Assembly (NCBI GenBank): GCA_019426215.1
Contig: CM033395.1
Span: forward strand, 18,342,569 to 18,406,568
DNA: 64,000 nt
Direction: 5' to 3'
DNA from: Buddleja alternifolia
Lineage: Eukaryota > Streptophyta > Magnoliopsida > Lamiales > Scrophulariaceae
A program made the translations under genes and the position numbers. Shown here one piece after another: positions 34,181 to 46,084 of this stretch (within the stretch, counting starts at the first letter, position 1; every line of letters begins with the position of its first letter). The notes beneath the pieces are model-generated. The model saw only the letters and a list, made by a program, of their open reading frames with translations, did no database searches and was not told the origin of the DNA.

Positions 34181-35266
34181 CCGATTTGCAAATCCAAGAA
34201 AGTGTAAATGACTAATATTTTTTTCAGAAATGGGAGTTTTGTCGCAAGATTTGGTGGAAACACATCCAAGATGAAACAGATAATTAATGCAACTAATTGG
34301 AGAGATTTATATGGGATTTTTCTTGCAAGATTCGCTGTTGTTTGGAACGGGCAAAAACATTGGAATTGGATTGTAGAGAAAAGATTTAGTGGGAAAAAAA
34401 GAAATTAAATGAAGGGATGGTAGTAGTTAGTGTAGGGAAAGGCTAATGCTTATATCGTAAGAGAGAATTAAAACAAGATTTGACAGAAATGACAGTGACC
34501 TTTTTAGATAAAAAGAGAGTTCATGTGTGTGTGTGTATATATATATATATGTATGTGTGTCTATAGATGCATGTGCGATATTGCTTGATTCAGAAGGGAA
34601 AGAGATTGGATGAAAATTAAAAGCTCTTTAGGGTTGTTGGTCAAAAAAAAAACGCTCTTTAAGTTGTTGGTTTGATTTGTGGGTTTTAGAAATTACTACA
34701 AAATAGTAACTAATTTCAGCACTGGCAATGCGAGGTCGGGGGCTCGGGGCCTGAGGTTTTTGGGCGTCCGTTGGTCAAAGCATCAATTGGTGGTCACGTG
34801 TTCGGTGGTCGCAGCATCCGATGGGTGTCACGTGTTTAAATACACTGTCTGGAGTTGGATCATTTTAAAATCCATTTTGCCTTGTGGATAAAATTTGGGG
34901 TGATTCATAATAATTAGGGTGAGCATTGGTTTTGAAAAATCGCGCTGAATCGACTGCACCGTTTTTGACAATTTTTTAAGGAAACTGTAATTTAAAATTT
35001 AAATAAAAATTGCACCGCCTATGCAGTTTGGTTTCAAAATTAGTGTAAAAAACAAACTAAACCGTCACCGCCTACATACACACACATATATAAATATATA
35101 TATTTCTTATTATTTTTTTTAATTTGAATTTTTAATAGGTTTTACTTGGAATACTACTTCTATTTGTAGTTTTATTTAATATTTGTTATTGAATTGATAT
35201 TGTTATATCTTTTACATGATTAATAATAAGTTCAATCAATATTTGTGCTTGAGACTTTTAAAATGA
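34181..35266. promoter_or_regulatory. Upstream region of the hemerythrin-like gene
   Basis: No ORF is supported. The region has a (TG)n(TA)n microsatellite at about 34523-34560 and two perfect G-box hexamers CACGTG at 34795-34800 and 34829-34834, about 0.6 kb upstream of the start codon. G-boxes bind plant bZIP/bHLH factors; whether they serve this gene is inference. 34915-35060 resembles a common dispersed plant repeat (gggtgagcattggttttg). Confidence 0.45.
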
Positions 35267-35268
35267 TA

Positions 35269-35623
35269 CTCCCTCTGTCCCAAAAAGAATGTCCACTATT
35301 CCACTTTTATCTGTCTCAAAATAATTGTCCCTTACTATTTATGTGTGTATTAATTGTCTAATATGACTATATTACCCTTCATTTTAATTGAAAAATATAT
35401 AATTAATTTATTTTTAATATAAAACTACAATCATATTTAAGAAAAATATTCTATACATGGATAATAGACAATAGTCATAAATTAAACTAAAATCATGCAT
35501 GTTTTAGAAGGTAATATTATTAATTGTATTTTGTTTTATGGAAAGGATATTTTAGGGAAACAGTGGACTTTTGATAAATATTAAGAAAAGTCAATTGGGA
35601 CATCCTTTTTGGAATGGAGGAAG
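35269..35623. mobile_element. Stowaway-like MITE with TA TSD
   Basis: Terminal repeats CTCCCTCTGTCCCAAAAAG (left) and CTTTTTGGAATGGAGGAAG-type sequence (right) are inverted and flanked by TA at 35267-35268 and 35624-35625. The CTCCCT(C)TGTCCC terminus is characteristic of plant Tc1/mariner-derived Stowaway elements. The interior is AT-rich with no ORF. Confidence 0.85.
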
Positions 35624-35719
35624 TAATATTTATGATATTTTAGTGTTTATTTTATTTAATGTAATAGACACTTGAAGAGTTTTGACGAAAAAAAGTATTA
35701 TAGATAATTTGCCCAGTTT

Positions 35720-36181
35720 AAACTCCGCACTCATATATTCTCCTCCTCGGTCAGATCGAAGAGCCTTTATATGTTGCCCAGTTTGATTTTCCACTAAAGC
35801 CTTGAATTCTTTGAATCTTTCAATGGATTCAGACTTATGCCTCATCAGGTACACTAGACCATATCTTGAATGGTCATCAGTGAATGTGATGAAGTAAAGG
35901 AAACCTTCTCGAGCCATTTCTCCAAATGGTCCACAAACATCAGTATGCACTAAACCTAAGATTTGTGAGGTTCTTTCAAAAGTCCCTGTGAAGGGGGATT
36001 TATCTATCTTGCCTTTGAGACAAGATTCACAAGTAGGATAGGGATCCGATCCCAATGGACCAATTAGTCCATATTTCTCCATTTTGTGAATTTTATGTTC
36101 GCCGGCATGGCCAAGTCTAAGATGCCAGATCAATCTTTGGTTTATTCCAAGCCTACTACATTTCCTTTGTATAGTATTCAC
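35720..36181 (-). pseudogene. Copia-A integrase, truncated
   Basis: The fragment contains the zinc domain (IWHLRLGHAGEHKI, CESCLKGK), the first Asp (LVHTDVCGPFGEMA) and the second Asp (LRSDRGGEYMS, codon at 35752-35750). Similarity to Copia-B stops directly afterwards (AEFK, near 35720), so the catalytic Glu is missing. The frame remains open to 35630 in unrelated sequence. Confidence 0.88.
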
Positions 36182-36193
36182 AAAACACTTATT

Positions 36194-36562
36194 CTAGACA
36201 TTAAGGTAATGCAATCCATTTACTAGAGAAGCAAAGCCTACTAATTTATTACCATAATAAATATTGCAATGTTCATCAATAAAACAGAAGGTATAACTAA
36301 GTTTAACTAAAACGGGAATTGAAACAATGTTTTTGAGACCATTGGGCAAAACTAAAACTTTATCCAAAAATAGTAAATGTCCAGAATTTAAAAGCAATGA
36401 GGTAGATCCAATTCCAGTAGTTGCGACGCTTTGCCCACTGTCTACTCTGATCTTCACCTCATCACTATCCAGCTTCCTTCCGTGCACCAGATACTGATTC
36501 ATACAAAACATGTGAGCACTAGCTCCAGAATCAAGAATCCAAGATGTAGAGAAAATGGTCAT
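36194..36562 (-). pseudogene. Copia-A protease
   Basis: The open frame STSWILDSGASAHMF carries the intact aspartic protease active site Asp-Ser-Gly near residue 11. It ends GLKNIVSIPVLVKL, FCFIDEHCNIYYGNK. In the full element it would be part of one Gag-Pol polyprotein; stops at both ends separate it here. Confidence 0.85.
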
Positions 36563-36599
36563 AGAACAACAAGTTCAATACCTTGTGCGACCGGGCCCA

Positions 36600-36714
36600 C
36601 ATTTAGACAGTTCCTTCTCTAGTGGCCCAGCTCACCGCAGTGTAGGCATCTATCTGTTTTCTGTGGCCCCTTACGCCTGCGATTTACAAGAGCTTTCTCT
36701 TTTCCTTTATCGAC
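36600..36714 (-). pseudogene. Copia-A gag C-terminus with zinc knuckle (left of Gypsy-1)
   Basis: This segment continues the gag frame from 49674 after removal of Gypsy-1 and one TSD copy (GGELGAQGG joins DKGKEKALV). The knuckle reads CLHCGELGH, then TAG at 36621-36619 where Trp is expected, then RRNC. Gypsy-1's LTR supplies additional codons to the open frame upstream (from 36819), which are not part of gag. Confidence 0.85.
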
Positions 36715-36719
36715 ACCAC

Positions 36720-38144
36720 TGACACGCGAAATCCTAGCAAGTATACTAGGTCGTGCAAAGTAATAAAGTGGACTATTTAGCCCGGGGTGTATCGTCTCCA
36801 CAGGGACAATTGGATTCAATGCTCGTAATTGCTATATTATCTAACTCTAAGCTAAATCAAATTATAAGATGATGGTTGATTATACTATGAAAATAATCAA
36901 AGACAACTATGTGATAAACAAGATAATAAATTGAATGGAAAGAGGTGATTGGGTTATGATCCTACTATGTTCTATTCTATGTTCATGAACTCTCAATTAT
37001 CCGGATTTTTAGAACGCTCTTGTTATGGCGAAACCCTTTAATGTATTTATTATTCAATCTCTTGAAATAACAAGCCTATACTAGTTAACAACTTCCTATA
37101 TCTCTATAGTGAAGATTGAATTAACTAACATGCATTTAGGTTCAAAGGAATTCCTTGCTTACGAAGAACCTACATTCAATCGGGTCATCTTATCACAAAA
37201 AGCCACACAACGCAATCGATTCTATCTCTAGTCAATTGTTACGTTATGATGTTTGATTTTTCGATCTCCCTTTATCTATCTCCTCTCGGTCTCAAGACAA
37301 AGCATTATATCAAACACATGGTGATCATTCATGTGAAAGCATTAAGCATAAAATCAAACATGTAACAAGAATGTAATAAATCCGGAAATTAATCATTCAT
37401 TAAACACAAAACATCACAAAGTATTTACATAACCCAACCACAAAGATGCTTAGCTCATACTTACAATAACAAATGATTCAACAATTCTATAAGACATAGT
37501 TGATAAACTAATCAAAGAGAAAAAGTTGAATTACTCCCTATTATAAGGTGTGAATCCAAGCTTTTGATGATGAAAATGGCTCCTCAAGCTTCCTTGGGTC
37601 TTCCTATGGCTTCCCTATGTGTTTTTAGAACAAGTGTAAGTGTTTTCCAAGAGAAAAGTGTGTTATAAAGGAGGAAAACGGCGGACTTAAAATTAGGGCA
37701 TCGGGGAAATCGGACCGCGGCACACATTCTAAACCGACCGCGGCTCGGATGGCAAGCAGTGCCGCGGTCTAAACAGCAAGTCATGCCGCGGTTTGCCGAG
37801 GCCTAACAGGGTGCCGAAGGGTCAAAATAGGGTCGCGGTGTTCTAGGCGCCGAAGGCCGCGGTCCTATCCGGATTTCTCATTTGGCATTGTACCGCGACC
37901 GCGGTCTTGCACCGGGTTTAGTGCCGCGGTTCTGTGCCGCGGTCCAGAATGACAGATTCATATTTTTCTTCACTTTTCCTTCTCTTGTTCTGCCTTCTTA
38001 CTCAAAAATTGATCTATTTGACTTAAATCCCTACACACATGAAATTGAAACAAATCAAAGCACTATGCAGGATATTCATTACTAAATTATGACGAAAATA
38101 CCTAAATCAAAGGGGTAAAAAACTTGTAAAATGTGAACTTATCA
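36720..38144 (-). repeat. Gypsy-1 3' LTR
   Basis: As seen on the + strand it runs from TGACACGCGAAATCCTAG to AACTTATCA. It carries a cluster of CCGCGG palindromes at about 37710-37945. It differs from the 5' LTR by scattered substitutions and lacks one ~15-base CCGCGG unit present there (near 49368). Confidence 0.93.
37690..37950. repeat. CCGCGG palindromic word cluster in Gypsy-1 3' LTR
   Basis: Words of the form gaccgcggc, tgccgcggt and accgcggtc recur about ten times in 250 bases. The surroundings are AT-rich. The equivalent cluster in the 5' LTR is 49223-49470. Confidence 0.75.
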
Positions 38145-39861
38145 ACTACCCCCCAACTAGGCTTTGATCGTCTCGATCAATAGATGGTGAACAAATACTC
38201 ATAAGTTCAGATTGTTCGCTGTGATTCGGGATCTTTTAAAGGCTGAATGTTTCAGAACCAAGTATGCACATGAGGCTCAATTTTTGCACTTCCCACAAAA
38301 GAGGTGAGTGTTACTCCCTCGAAAATAGTCATGATAAGTTACACGTTGCCTAGAACATTCAACAATTTGAAAACCTCTAAAACATCTCGAAATCCATCTC
38401 TTAATCATGAACTCCATATCTATTATTTTTATGTCAAAAGCACATTTTTAAAACATGATTATGCAAACTCATTAGATAATAAAAACATTGAAACATTAAA
38501 AATCTTGTTAACTTTTCGGTGTGTATGAAGTGTGAAAGTCACGATCAAAAGGTCTTTTCGGCTTGTAACGTAAGACTAGGTAATGGCTTGGACGGGAATA
38601 TATGGATAAAGTGACTAAATTCAAGAGAGCATACAACGCAATATCATCGAGCTAAACACTCACTTATCAACCGAACAATTCTGTACCTCTTGTCACTTAT
38701 CACTTTTAAATTTCCTTTTTTCTTTTCTTTTCAAGCTCACAACTCCCAAACTTGTTTCTTTTGATACCGGGGGCGTAATGATTCCAAATCAATTCAATTC
38801 ACATTGAAGTCTAGTTCATAGCCTTGTCGAGAGCACAAATATTTTTTTTTTTAAATATATCTCGACTATTTAACCGACTTTCAATTCTTCATTTCATCCC
38901 CTCTTTTCACATAAAATCCAAACCTCCAATATTTTATCATAAGCAAGAACAACACCACCTTCTAAACCACTAATCAATGAGCTTCGATACCCAAAACAAA
39001 GTGTATACCCAAATAAATATCAAATGATATGAAGTTCTATGCTCTCTCAATTAGGAAATAGACTTTGTTTTACTTTTAGGCTAAAGGGTGGTTGGTGTGG
39101 CTTACGAAAGAAAGACGAATGGTGGTTTTTAGTGTGCTTAGCACACTCCATTCTTATCAATATGGCTCAAAGTAAGGTCTAGAGATTATGCAATATAGTG
39201 AAGGCTAAATGTAAGGCTAGAGACAATGAAAGATGGCCTAAATCATTTCATGACTTCGCACAATCAATACACACTTCAAAGTCGACAAAAGTGAAAGTTC
39301 AATGCTTTAAATCCTCAACAATTCACATAAGCATGGCTAAAAAGGCTTTCACATATAAAATACGACAAATGATTTCATCTTAGATGAAGTAGAGACACTC
39401 AAACGAATCATGCTCCAAGCAAAAGTATGACAAATCATGAAAATAAAATCATTGATTATCACAGTTTTCTAATCCCAAATCAAGCATGAATCTTAACAAA
39501 TGAGCACAAATTACACCAATTCACCACATCACAATAAAATATGGGACATCTAAACCCACCCCCCAACTAATCTAGCACATTGCCCCCAATGAGCGGACAT
39601 ATAGATGCAAAGAAGACGAAAGAAAGACGTCCCTGAGTGTGGAAGGTAAGTGATGTCCAAAAAGCGAAAGAGCAACAAGGCGTAGAGTCTGAAATTAAAG
39701 GCGAGCCATCTGTTGAGTTAGAAAAGACAAGAAGGATCATCATAACACTAAGGTCACACATAATGATAAAAGCATAAACACCACAACCAGAAAACGACAA
39801 TAAACGTGAAAATCCAACAATACAACCGTTCAAAAGGAAGAAAAGAAAAACAATAAAATGT
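38145..39861 (-). other. Gypsy-1 3' untranslated region
   Basis: The stretch separates the env-position ORF from the 3' LTR. A G-rich plus-strand primer (ttggggggtagt on the - strand) adjoins the LTR at about 38145-38156. A second G-rich tract lies next to the hairpin CATTGGGGGCAATG (39591-39578). No ORF is convincing. Confidence 0.7.
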
Positions 39862-41058
39862 CTAAGGGGATGTGGGCATAGCGTCATCAGGAGCTTCAGA
39901 AGTGTCGGGCTGTGGATGGGGTGGGGATTCCCAGGCAGGGGGTGAAAGTGGGGTACTGGGGCAGAAGTGGAGATTCTCGAAACTGCGTATCTGATAATCC
40001 CATAGGCGCTTTTGGCGCCTCTCAGTTCGGTCCAACTGTGTAGTGATCCCGTGAAATGCTGTCATCATAGTATCAAAACCCTGATGCATATCCATCCATA
40101 AAGCATGTATCTGAGCATCGAGGTGTTCATACCTCGCAGTCTGAGAACGTGGGGCTGGGGGAGGGACAGCGGGAGCCTGCATATTAGGAGGTACATCAGC
40201 ATCACCGGCATCCGCATAAAGTGGTGGAAGCGGTTCAGCAATGTTGGCATCATCAAGATCTCCCATAGGCCGTGTCGTGACCTCAGAAGAGTGAATAGGG
40301 ACACCCGCGCGTATAGCTAAGGCAATGATCAAATGAGGGTGAGCCAGATTCTGTGTAGTGCTCTTCTGAATCGATTCCAACAGGGATTTGTTTAATATGC
40401 GGCCTACCTCAATGCTGCGGCCACTCATAATGGCATAAAGAAGAGTTGCTCGGCTCTTTAGCACCATACTGACCGATGTGGTGGGAAGAAAGCGGGCCGT
40501 AATGAATAGATACCATAGCTTGGCCTGGGGCAGAAGGCACGTGCGGGGAAACTTGACCGGAATGCCCCGAGTCGTTATCCAAGTGGACCCGGGGTGGCAA
40601 AGGTTGTTCATCAACTCCATATGGTCAGGCTCAAAGTGCACAAATTCCTCATTGCCAACGTATGGAAGCTCAAAGAGTCGGTGGATGGTTTTCTTATCAA
40701 ATTTAACCGACACACCCCGCACTTTAACCCTATTCTTCCGTTTGACTCTATCAAAGTCGTGAGCATTGGCATAAAACTCACGAACCACCGAGAGGACAGC
40801 AGGCTGAAGGGTTTTCACAAAGTTAGTCCACCCACGGTTTTGGATTTGAAAGAGAATTTCCTGATTCCGATCTGTAACATTTATTCCACGCTCGGGAACA
40901 CAATTCTTAGACAGGAAAATCTCAGAGTAGCGTGTAGATGCTTCTAAGCTCACAAATTTGGATCTATCATAAAGTGGAACCTCAGACTCTTCGGGCTCTG
41001 GTGGTGGTGGAGCCTGAGAAGAGGAGGGTTCATTTGCCCGACGTGTGCTAGAACGCAT
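39862..41058 (-). CDS. Gypsy-1 env-position ORF (putative plant transposon protein domain)
   Basis: A start at 41058 (MRSSTRRANEPSSSQ) gives about 398 residues; an earlier in-frame ATG at 41112 is less likely. A Pro/Glu-rich N-terminus is followed by a region of about residues 40-250 (YDRSKFVSLEASTRYSEIF, RGWTNFVKTL, VVREFYANA, VKFDKKTIHRLFELP, WYLFITARFLPTTS). This resembles the 'putative plant transposon protein' domain found behind pol in Athila-type elements. A Pro-rich linker, a helical stretch (DAQIHALWMDMHQGFDTM) and an acidic Pro-rich tail follow. The position is that of Athila env-like genes, but no signal peptide or membrane segment is visible. The frame is undamaged. Function is unknown. 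Confidence 0.75.
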   Translation of the reverse strand: MRSSTRRANEPSSSQAPPPPEPEESEVPLYDRSKFVSLEASTRYSEIFLSKNCVPERGINVTDRNQEILFQIQNRGWTNFVKTLQPAVLSVVREFYANAHDFDRVKRKNRVKVRGVSVKFDKKTIHRLFELPYVGNEEFVHFEPDHMELMNNLCHPGSTWITTRGIPVKFPRTCLLPQAKLWYLFITARFLPTTSVSMVLKSRATLLYAIMSGRSIEVGRILNKSLLESIQKSTTQNLAHPHLIIALAIRAGVPIHSSEVTTRPMGDLDDANIAEPLPPLYADAGDADVPPNMQAPAVPPPAPRSQTARYEHLDAQIHALWMDMHQGFDTMMTAFHGITTQLDRTERRQKRLWDYQIRSFENLHFCPSTPLSPPAWESPPHPQPDTSEAPDDAMPTSP

Positions 41059-41112
41059 CGCACTCAATCCCAAAGCAAAAACCGACAATGACCCACAATG
41101 CAACACCACCAC

Positions 41113-42168
41113 AAACCAATTTTCTCACCAATCAACACCACAATATTGTCGTCAACAACAAAAACCGAATGCAGATATCCCAACAACCAAACCAAGGATA
41201 CACAAAATAAGCCGGCAAGGCCCACGAATAAACGGAAGATACAAGAGGGAGCAAAAAGCCTTACCCACCGAAAACAATCCTGGAGTTGGCCAAAAGTGCC
41301 AACGTGTCGCTAAACAGTCCCAAAGCAATTCGCACTAGCATAAACAGCCCCTGCAAATCTGGAAATTGCAAAAAGAAAACCCTGAGTTTGTTGAAAGTTG
41401 GCAAAATAACCACTGAAATTAGTTAAATTTTTAGAATAGGCCCTGAAATTCGAAATGTGAGCATCAATCGACCCTTAAACTCTAAAAATCAAACAAATCG
41501 GCCCTTATCCGTTGGAAATGGTATAAAAATCGGACCCCAATGTGAAATTTTGAAAAACATTTCGCCCTATGCATGAACCCTAGAAAAAATCACCTAAAAT
41601 CCGAAAATAATCGGTGGGATAGAGAGGAAAGATCAAAAATAGGATGGGTATTGGTGCTTTTTATGTTTGGAAGTGAAAGAAGGTCGGATTTTGGGGCGGG
41701 GAGGTGAACAATGCCGCGGTTTGGTGGGTGGAAGAAAGGAATAGTGGTGAAAATGAATCAGAATTCAGCCCTTAAAGTGCTAAGTATCCGCGACGTGCCG
41801 TGGCACAAACAAAACCGCAGTCCAGGGACGCGGAATGGTGCACTTGTGCACTTGGCAAAGAAGGGAGGGGGAACCGCGGTATGGTTGTGGAAAATCACAT
41901 TGACGCCGCGGCGCAGAAAGTGCGTAACGTTTGCCCATATTTTTTTTCAAAGAAGACCGCGGTCCTGTGCCGCGGTACAGTGCTGAGATGTGTAGGCATG
42001 CCGCGGCACTGAACTGTGGTCCTGTTCCCAATTTTTTTTTTTTTTTTTTGAAAATAAAAACGCAGCAACCGAAAAGTCAACAAACCCTGAAACAAGAAAT
42101 CGAAAATAACTCAGCTTAAGAAGTAAAACAAAAGGAAAATCAATGAAAAATTAAGAAAACATGAAAAA
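41113..42168 (-). other. Gypsy-1 pol-env spacer with CCGCGG words
   Basis: About 1 kb without a supported gene. A CCGCGG cluster occupies about 41710-42012 (cgcggtttgg, accgcggtatgg, gccgcggcgcag, accgcggtcctgtgccgcgg). Several overlapping ORFs in it, on both strands, are by-products of this GC-rich patch. Confidence 0.65.
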
Positions 42169-42186
42169 CGTGGGTTGCCTCCCACG
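42169..42186 (-). other. Conserved post-pol stem-loop, Gypsy-1 copy
   Basis: On the - strand CGTGGGAGGCAACCCACG forms a perfect 6-bp stem with the loop AGGCAA. It is preceded by gctaatgactataaaccag. The Gypsy-2 copy has CTTGGG/CCCAAG arms with the same loop, so the second stem pair changed on both sides. Confidence 0.75.
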
Positions 42187-42229
42187 AAGCGCTGGTTTAT
42201 AGTCATTAGCTTGACGTTTCAAGAGGGGG

Positions 42230-45200
42230 TCACAGGGATGGATCCTGGAGCGGGACGGTGTGCTTGTCCTTGCTCCATCCTTGATGAAAATAATGTTTCA
42301 ACCGGTGCCCATTTACAGTAAAAGTACCCTTTACCTCGTCTTGAATCTCAATAGCCCCGGATGGATAAACCTTTGTGATAGTGAAAGGACCTGACCACTT
42401 TGAATGGAGTTTGCCCGGAAAAAGTCATAGGCGAGAGTTGAAAAGAAGTACCACATTGCCAACTTGAAATTCCCGGGGTGTGATCCTTTGATCATGCCAT
42501 TTCTTCGTTCGTTCCTTGTACAACTTGGCATTCTCATATGCCTCATGTCGAAATTCGTCAAGCTCATTAAGTTGGAGTAACCGATTTTTACCTGTAGCTT
42601 GCATATCAAAGTTAAGCATTTTAATAGCCCAATATGCTCTATGCTCAAGTTCGACAGGTAGGTGACATGTTTTTCCAAAAACAAGGCGGTAAGGTGACAT
42701 GCCGATTGGGGTTTTAAATGCGGTTCTATATGCCCAAAGTGCATCATCTAGCTTGAGGGACCAATCCTTCCCAGAGGAACTAACTGTTTTTTCTAAGATG
42801 CGTTTAATTTCCCTATTCGACACTTCTACCTGTCCACTCGTTTGAGGGTGATACGGGGTCGAGACCTTATGTGTGACACCATATTTTGTTAAAAGAGCAT
42901 CAAATTGTTTGTTCCGAAAATGTGTGGCACCATCGCTAATAATTGCTCGAGGAGTGCCAAAACGGGTGAAAATATGCTTCTTTAAAAATCTTAGCACTAC
43001 TCGAGCATCATTAGTTTGCAATGCTTCCGCCTCAACCCATTTAGACACATAATCAATGGTTACAAGTATGTACTTGTGGGAATGAGAATTAGGGAAGGGT
43101 CCCATAAAATCAATTCCCCACACATCAAAAAGTTCGCATTCTACCATATTATTTAAAGGCATCTCATGCTTTCGAGAAATATTGCCAACACGTTGGCATT
43201 TATCACACGATGCAACAAAAGCATGGCTATCTTTAAATAAAGTAGGCCAGAAGAAACCCGATTGTAGCACCTTGAGGGCGGTCTTAGTGGGTCCGAAGTG
43301 TCCTCCAATGACACCATCGTGACAGTGGCGCAAGATAGACATTGTTTCCTCGAAGGGAACACACCTCCGGATAATACAATCTGCACAAACTTTAAACAAG
43401 AAAGGATCATCCCACAAATAGTGCTTAGCTTCAGATAGGAATTTCTTCCTCTGATGATAAGTAAGATCTGGGGGGAGTTCCCTCGTGACAAGATAATTCG
43501 CAATATCAGCAAACCAGGGGCGGGGTCCATTAACGATAGCATAAAGATGTTCATCCGGGAATTCTTCTAAAATTGGTGTGGCATCTAAAATATCTACCCG
43601 AGAGTCCTCAATTCTAGAAAGGTGGTCCGCAACAACATTTTCTACCCCCTTTTTGTCTCTAATTTCTAGGTCATATTCTTGTAACAACAAAATCCACCTA
43701 ATCAATCTTGGTTTTGCATCTTTTTTAGAGAGGAGGTATTTAAGAGCTGAATGGTCGGTGTATACAATGACTTTATTCATGACAAGGTATGAATGGAACT
43801 TATCAAAAGCGAATACGACAGCTAGTAACTCTTTTTCAGTAGTTGCATAATTCTGTTGTGCATCATTAAGTGTCTTACTCGCGTAATAAATTGTTCGAAA
43901 TACCTTATCCTTGCGTTGACCAAGGACTGCACCTACCGCGAAATCACTTGCATCACACATTAGCTCAAACGGGAGACTCCAATCGGGTGCCACGATCACG
44001 GGAGCCGTAATCAATTTTTCTCGAAGAGTGTGAAATGCCTGTAAACAAGTAACGTCAAAATCAAATTGTGCATCTTTCATGAGGAGATTAGATAGAGGTT
44101 TCGAAATATATGAAAAATTCTTAATAAACCGTCTATAAAACCCGGCATGACCCAAGAAACTCCTCACTCCTTTGACAGATGTGGGAGGAGGAAGTTTCTC
44201 GATAACTTCCACTTTAGCGGGATCCACCTCAATACCCTTGTGTGAAATACGATGTCCCAAAACTATGCCTTCTTGTACCATAAAGTGACACTTCTCCCAA
44301 TTTAAAACAAGGTTAGTATCCTCACATCTCTGTAAAACCAATGATAAATTATTCAAACAAGAATCAAATGAAGAGCCAAAAACAGAGAAGTCATCCATGA
44401 ATATTTCAATGAAATTTGGAACCATATCATGAAAGATAGCCATCATACAACGCTGAAATGTGGCAGGCGCATTACAAAGGCCAAATGGCATTCGTCTATA
44501 AGCAAATGTACCATAAGGACAAGTGAAAGTCGTTTTTTCTTGATCCTCCGGTGAAATAGCAATTTGATTATAACCCGAATAGCCATCTAGAAAACAATAG
44601 AATTCATGTCCGGCTAACCTTTCTAGCATTTGGTCAATGAAGGGGAGGGGAAAGTGATCTTTTCTAGTAGCATCATTTAATTTCCTATAGTCAATACAAA
44701 CACGCCAACCTGTCACGGTGCGAGTTGGGATTAACTCGTTTTTCTCATTTGAGATAACGGTTATTCCTCCTTTCTTTGGCACGACTTGGGTTGGGCTTAC
44801 CCATGCACTATCTGAAATAGGATATATTATACCTGAGTCAAGCAATTTAATCACTTCCTTTTTTACTACCTCTTGCATCATTGGATTTAGTCTCCTTTGA
44901 GGTTGGATTGTGGTCTTGTAATTGTCCTCCATTAAGATTTTATGCATGCAGATAGCTGGACTAATTCCTTTGATGTCTGCGATCTTCCAACCGAATGCCC
45001 TTTTGTGAGTCCTCAATACTCGTAATAGTTTTTCTTCCATGCTTCCTGTCAAAGATGAAGAAATAATCACAGGTAAAGTTTCCGAAGTATCAAGGAAAGC
45101 ATATTTCAAATGAGATGGTAAAGGTTTGAGTTCGAGTGTCGGAGGTTCTTCTATTGATTGTTTTGGTGGAGTGGTCAATGGGCGATCTAGAGATTCAAAT

Positions 45201-46029
45201 CTTGGTCGATAACTCCGCTTATTAGGCGGATTGGCCTCAAGGCTAGCCAACATCTCTTGTAAGTGCTCCACATCGGTCTCTTTGTCCATAGGGCCAATTA
45301 AGCAAGTTTTTAATAAGTCATCATCATTATGAAGCTGAAAGTACTCAACAGAAGCATGATCAACAATATCAATAGCATAACAAGTAGGGGTAGTGGAAGG
45401 ATGCCTCATTGCTTGATATACATTAAAAGTAACCTGATCTTCACCTACTCTTAGTATGAGCTTACCATTAGCGACATCAATTAAAGCTTTACCCGTATTC
45501 AAGAATGGACGACCCAAAATAAGTGGCATCTCGACGTCTTCTTCCATGTCCAAACTATAAAGTCCACCGGAAAGATGAACTTATCAACCTTGACTAGTAC
45601 GTCTTCGACCATCCCTCGTGGGTACTTAATGGATCGATCCGCCAATTGGAGAGAAACGGTGGTTGGCTTTGGTTCTCCGAGCCCCAACTTCCTGAAAAGC
45701 GAGAAAGGAAGTAGATTAATACTTGCTCCTAAATCACAAAGAACTTTAGAGAAAGTAAGAGAACCAATTGTGCAAGGAATTGAGAAACTCCCTGGGTCTT
45801 TAAGCTTAGGGGAAAGCTTATTCTGAAGTATCGCGGAACATTCCTCGGTGAGTGCAACGGTTGCATGTTCTTCAAGCTTGCGTTTGTTCGAAAGAATTTC
45901 CTTGAGAAATTTAGCATAGCTTGGCATTTGGAGAATAACATCTGCAAAAGGAATGTTAATGCGCAATTGTTTAAACATTTCTACAAATTTTAGAAATTGA
46001 GCATCAAGTTTCCCCCTTTTTAGTGCCAA
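42230..46029 (-). pseudogene. Gypsy-1 pol: protease, RT, RNase H, integrase
   Basis: The protease has CDLGASINLLPFS (frame 46029-45499). A one-base loss near 45555 shifts the frame into a 1042-codon ORF (45553-42425). In order this ORF has the protease end ([19 protein letters not shown]), RT ([20 protein letters not shown], catalytic [10 protein letters not shown]), RNase H ([31 protein letters not shown]) and integrase with a zinc finger ([18 protein letters not shown]). The integrase core keeps the three acidic residues, in [19 protein letters not shown] and [14 protein letters not shown] at 42427-42425 (one step from CGA) cuts off the last ~65 residues, which continue in frame (SKWSGPFTITKVYPSGAI) to 42230. 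Only two lesions were noticed, so the enzyme modules themselves look intact. Confidence 0.9.
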
Positions 46030-46084
46030 AGGAAAAGGTGGTCGTGGCTGTACAGGTTCAGGAGCAGTGCGGGATGCAGATTCG

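Noticed and set aside
37684..37950. CpG-rich CCGCGG cluster as a host CpG-island promoter
   Set aside because: It lies inside an LTR, recurs at three other places in the same element, and no host gene adjoins it.
41045..42119. Cluster of small ORFs on both strands (for example 41711-41986, 42031-41780)
   Set aside because: They overlap one another and arise from the CCGCGG-rich spacer of Gypsy-1; no homology or motif supports them.
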